Source: Candidatus Falkowiibacteriota bacterium (GTDB lineage: Bacteria; Patescibacteriota; Patescibacteriia; Patescibacteriales; GWC2-42-12). From it: a stretch of 6,024 nucleotides of DNA. The notes under the pieces are model-generated. The model searched no databases. It was not told the origin of the DNA and saw nothing but the letters and a program-made list of their open reading frames with translations. The DNA lies in the NCBI GenBank assembly GCA_016208065.1, contig JACQYU010000033.1, forward strand, positions 2,329 through 8,352. Reading direction: 5' to 3'. The first letter of the stretch is position 1, and each line of letters opens with the position of its first letter. Below, in pieces: positions 5,821-6,024 of the stretch. The translations under genes and the position numbers were made by a program.

Positions 5821-6024
5821 TTAAACCAATTCAATCTGGACCATATCCGCGTTATCGCCGATTCTTTTGCCCAGCTTTATGATTCTTGAATAACCGCCTT
5901 TTTTTCCTTTATACCTAACCGCTAAAATTTCCATGGCTTTTTTTACCGCCATTTTTTGCGGCAACAATTTCATTAATTCTCTATGGCTCGCCAAATCGCC
6001 TTTGGCCGATGTAGTAATTATTTT
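5821..6024 (-). CDS. rplQ: 50S ribosomal protein L17 (bL17), C-terminal part; start beyond the window
   Basis: The last 67 codons and a TAA (5823-5821) are present; the 5' part lies beyond the right edge. The translation shows SAKGDLASHRELMKLLP, then RYKGKKGGYSRIIKLGKRIG and GDNADMVQIELV at the end. The GGYSRI-KLG-R-GDNA-M--IELV pattern is the C-terminal signature of ribosomal protein L17, which lies near the peptide exit tunnel of the large subunit. L17 normally follows rpoA at the end of the alpha operon, so rpoA may lie just to the right. Here the ribosomal run continues into rplM and rpsI after a 15-base gap. Confidence 0.95.
   Translation of the reverse strand, partial: KIITTSAKGDLASHRELMKLLPQKMAVKKAMEILAVRYKGKKGGYSRIIKLGKRIGDNADMVQIELV

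Overview
The window looks like a piece of a small, AT-rich bacterial genome, most likely a Patescibacteria (CPR) member of the Parcubacteria type. This is inferred from the rplQ-rplM-rpsI order, the short L13 protein, the very tight gene packing, start codons without Shine-Dalgarno sequences, and GC-rich palindromic repeats of a kind I associate with these genomes. No taxon can be proved from the window alone. All six termination codons that can be seen are TAA. No in-frame TGA interrupts any gene, so the standard bacterial code fits, not the UGA-glycine code of Gracilibacteria and Absconditabacteria.

All recognised genes lie on the minus strand, so transcription runs from right to left. At the right edge is the end of a ribosomal protein operon: the 3' part of rplQ (L17, 5821-6024), rplM (L13, 5458-5805) and rpsI (S9, 5037-5456). 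It is closed by a strong rho-independent terminator (4983-5010). Immediately after it a second transcription unit begins, whose probable -10 box lies only 14 bases from the first start codon.

The second unit is a surface-polysaccharide cluster: a Wzx-type flippase (3500-4945), a GT4 glycosyltransferase (2229-3323), a GT2 glycosyltransferase (1532-2224) and an O-antigen ligase/polymerase-like membrane protein (1528 to beyond the left edge, with at least 509 codons in the window). The last gene has no stop inside the window and is open along its whole visible length. The likely division of work is that the two transferases build a lipid-linked glycan, the flippase moves it across the membrane, and the Wzy/WaaL-like protein polymerises or ligates it.

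Three irregularities stand out. First, the GT4 gene has an in-frame TAA at codon 319, followed in the same frame by 45 codons of obvious GT4 C-terminus. Second, a compound palindromic repeat of about 110 bases sits in frame inside the polymerase/ligase gene and adds about 39 residues between two membrane helices. Third, a 158-bp MITE-like inverted repeat fills almost the whole gap between the flippase and GT4 genes, and one of its arms contains a smaller hairpin related to the core of the repeat in the polymerase gene. I see no CRISPR array, tRNA, rRNA, transposase or other clearly new system.
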